DNA from: Aricia agestis
Taxonomy: Eukaryota; Arthropoda; Insecta; Lepidoptera; Lycaenidae
Direction of reading: 5' to 3'
Length of the DNA stretch: 64,000 bases
Assembly (NCBI RefSeq): GCF_905147365.1
Contig: NC_056418.1
Location: forward strand, 4,711,262-4,775,261
The notes below the pieces were generated by a model. That model was not told the DNA's origin. It was given only the letters and a program-made list of their open reading frames with translations, and made no database searches. Of this stretch, positions 62,213 through 64,000 are shown piece by piece. A program made the position numbers and the translations under genes. Position 1 is the first letter of the stretch. Every line of letters begins with the position of its first letter.

Positions 62213-63164
62213 TAACTGGTAAATTATTAAAAAGAAACAATTATTACGTTCGCTTGTTATTTTATGTCCCTTCCATCTTTATAATATATTTCTTCCATAA
62301 AACACGAAAGCTATGAAATATGCAAAGCATAATATTTAGTGTGTAATAAACGCTGTGTTAAATAGCTGTGTTAAACATCATCGCGGGTGGTACGCGCCAT
62401 CAAGCCGTGTAAACTGCGCACCGACCATCAGACCACGAACGATTTTCCAAACACTGAACGCACGCTACGAACCGCTTAAGCCGTGAACAGTGAAATAGTT
62501 TAAGATAAATTCCTATTTGAAATTTAGAATTAAAGAAGATCAAAAAATGCTATTTGAAATAAGCGCTAAGCATACATTAGGAAAATAGTACGTTAAAGAG
62601 TATATTTTGTTTAAAGTGTAAATCTAGATAATGTTTATGCAAAAAGAAAATATTTATTAGCATCTAAGTATTTAAACTGAAGAGGAGAATAAAAATCGCC
62701 AATGCAAAAAATCTTGTTTTGCCAACCTCACATTTATAAAATTACGAAGCACAAACTATTCAAATGATTAAAAGACTCGAAATATTCTTTAAATATATAT
62801 TCTTTAAAGTTAAATTTGACAACCCTAATTGCAGTATAACAAGTCAGATGTATGTAAATGATCGAAAACCTTGAAATAATTTTTAAGATTAGCTTGATTT
62901 TGCCAACCCTATTTTCGCTGTACTATATTGTTAGATTAAAGCATGTATTTAAATAATCAATCATATCAGAAATTGCATTTGCGTAATTTATGGCTTCTTT
63001 AATATCGACTGTATCCACGGGCTATTTCGTTGATTACGGATAATCACGAGTTATATTGTACTTCGGTATCTATTTTTATCACAATTAGGGTTGCAACATA
63101 AAACATTTTAGTAACAAAACATAGTAATATTATATTAAGTGGTCTAGCAAGTATAATTTTATTC
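62213..63164. other. AT-rich with one GC-rich island
   Basis: 62375-62490 is GC-rich (ATCGCGGGTGGTACGCGCCA, GAACGCACGCTACGAACCGC) and could be a promoter or noncoding first exon on either strand. A TTCAGT initiator-like word lies on the minus strand at about 62449. No open frame of note. Confidence 0.3.
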
Positions 63165-63215
63165 TTACGCCGGTACTTCTCGCTGGACTAGGGTTTCCAA
63201 ACCAGTGGTAGATTG
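63165..63215. mobile_element. interspersed repeat family C, short piece
   Basis: TTACGCCGGTACTTCTCGCTG, then ACTAGGGTTTCCAAACCAGT and GGTAG, a degraded family C core. Confidence 0.5.
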
Positions 63216-63444
63216 AACTTTCAGAAAGAATATGGTACAGTTCCAATTTTAAATACTATACTTAATTTAGATTTTAATTATGAAGTTAATATAAAGAACG
63301 TAAAGCTGGAAATTCTTAAGATTTGTCAAAATATAAATAAATAAATAATAAAATATCTTTTAATTCAAAATGGGTATCATGATACACTTTTTGAAAGTCG
63401 AACGATTAAGAAAATATAAATTTTTGGCAGCCCTACATCTTGCA

Positions 63445-63570
63445 AAACGTCAATTGCGGTAAGTACGGAGGTAGAGCGGCTCAGGCGACAAGTCGCCGCT
63501 TCCTCATTGCTGCGCCTGTGGTCATTCCGCCTCGTCAAGTTCATGCAGGGCTACCAGCACTTTGAAAATA
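63445..63570 (+). other. GC-rich exon-like stretch
   Basis: Open on the plus strand with protein-like content (IAVSTEVERLRRQVAASS, LLRLWSFRLVKFMQGYQHFE) in a GC-rich patch amid AT-rich DNA; all minus frames are broken. A perfect GTAAGT donor lies inside (63459), which conflicts with a single exon here. No start and no domain recognised. Confidence 0.2.
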
Positions 63571-63694
63571 ATAATATTTCATTTGCATAGTAGAAAAAAG
63601 CCTGTTAAGATTATGATTTCTTCGTTTCTAAGGGTCAAACAAATTGTCATCAACATGATGGACCAATACACGCCATTATAAAACTTTTCGTCAG

Positions 63695-63744
63695 TCGTCT
63701 ATATGATTACCCATGGGAAACAGTGGCAATCATGGCTAAAGAAG
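63695..63744 (+). other. weak candidate exon near the window end
   Basis: CTTTTCGTCAG acceptor and AAGAAG|GTATAA donor bracket 50 nt readable as RLYDYPWETVAIMAKE. The frame stays open about 57 codons around it (from a TAA near 63610). Nothing else supports it. Confidence 0.12.
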
Positions 63745-64000
63745 GTATAACAAATACTTACTTTAATAAAACTAAACTAAATTAAAAACTCGAACGTGTT
63801 TCTCGCAGTGAAATCGTGCATATTTAGAGGCTATCAACAATCGCATGCATAGCGATAATAACACGTAATTAAGTTGTTTATATGCAATATGCTGATGACG
63901 GGTGCAACTCAGGTCAAATTAATCATAAGAGGAGTCCTACCCACTTCAGTCTTAATAGTACTTTTATTTACATTTTCAAAATTTTGAAAAATAAAAAGAC
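63745..64000. other. AT-rich window end, nothing recognised
   Basis: No repeat copy or open frame with support. Confidence 0.4.

Noticed and set aside
63695..63744. PRELI-like domain start (YPWETV)
   Set aside because: The residues after WETV do not follow the conserved PRELI pattern; a six-residue likeness is not enough.

Overview
This window looks like nuclear DNA from a lepidopteran insect (moth or butterfly). It is AT-rich, its genes have small exons and long introns, and most of it is interspersed repeats of moth/butterfly type: short tRNA-derived SINEs, LINE tails carrying CTGT/CAGA microsatellites, Helitron ends finishing in GCTAGT, and many foldback MITEs. No operons, CRISPR arrays or true tRNA/rRNA genes were seen.

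Two protein-coding genes can be reconstructed by hand, both on the minus strand. (1) 1149-11801 is a complete five-exon UDP-glycosyltransferase of 521 aa. It has a signal peptide, the catalytic His, the UDP-sugar signature, a C-terminal membrane anchor and a lysine-rich cytosolic tail. Its first coding exon holds only the ATG. A TATA box and an ACAGT initiator lie 30 nt apart just upstream. Its 6.9-kb third intron is packed with nested transposons. (2) 17753-33047 is the 3' part of an unrecognised gene. Six exons join in one frame to give 947 aa rich in Arg, Ser and Pro. An alternative last exon (27051-27130) joins in the same phase and would make a short isoform. The 5' end of this gene was not found.

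Between the two genes is a 5'-truncated LINE (12847-14295, plus strand) of the type that carries a restriction-like endonuclease; its last 482 codons are open.

Layout. 1-1148: UGT 3' flank. 1149-11930: UGT with promoter. 12100-17600: LINE and small transposons. 17750-33050: gene 2, with repeats in its introns. 33050-64000: almost entirely repeats. These include two adjacent tandem arrays made from retroelement pieces (35293-36450), two Helitrons placed head to tail (41048-41356), three clear tRNA-like SINEs, a 150-bp-armed palindrome (53955-54353) and four copies of one hairpin MITE. A few exon-like open stretches on the plus strand (477, 58087, 63445, 63695) are weak candidates for unknown genes.

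All calls come from reading the sequence. Repeat family names are recognition by eye, not database matches.
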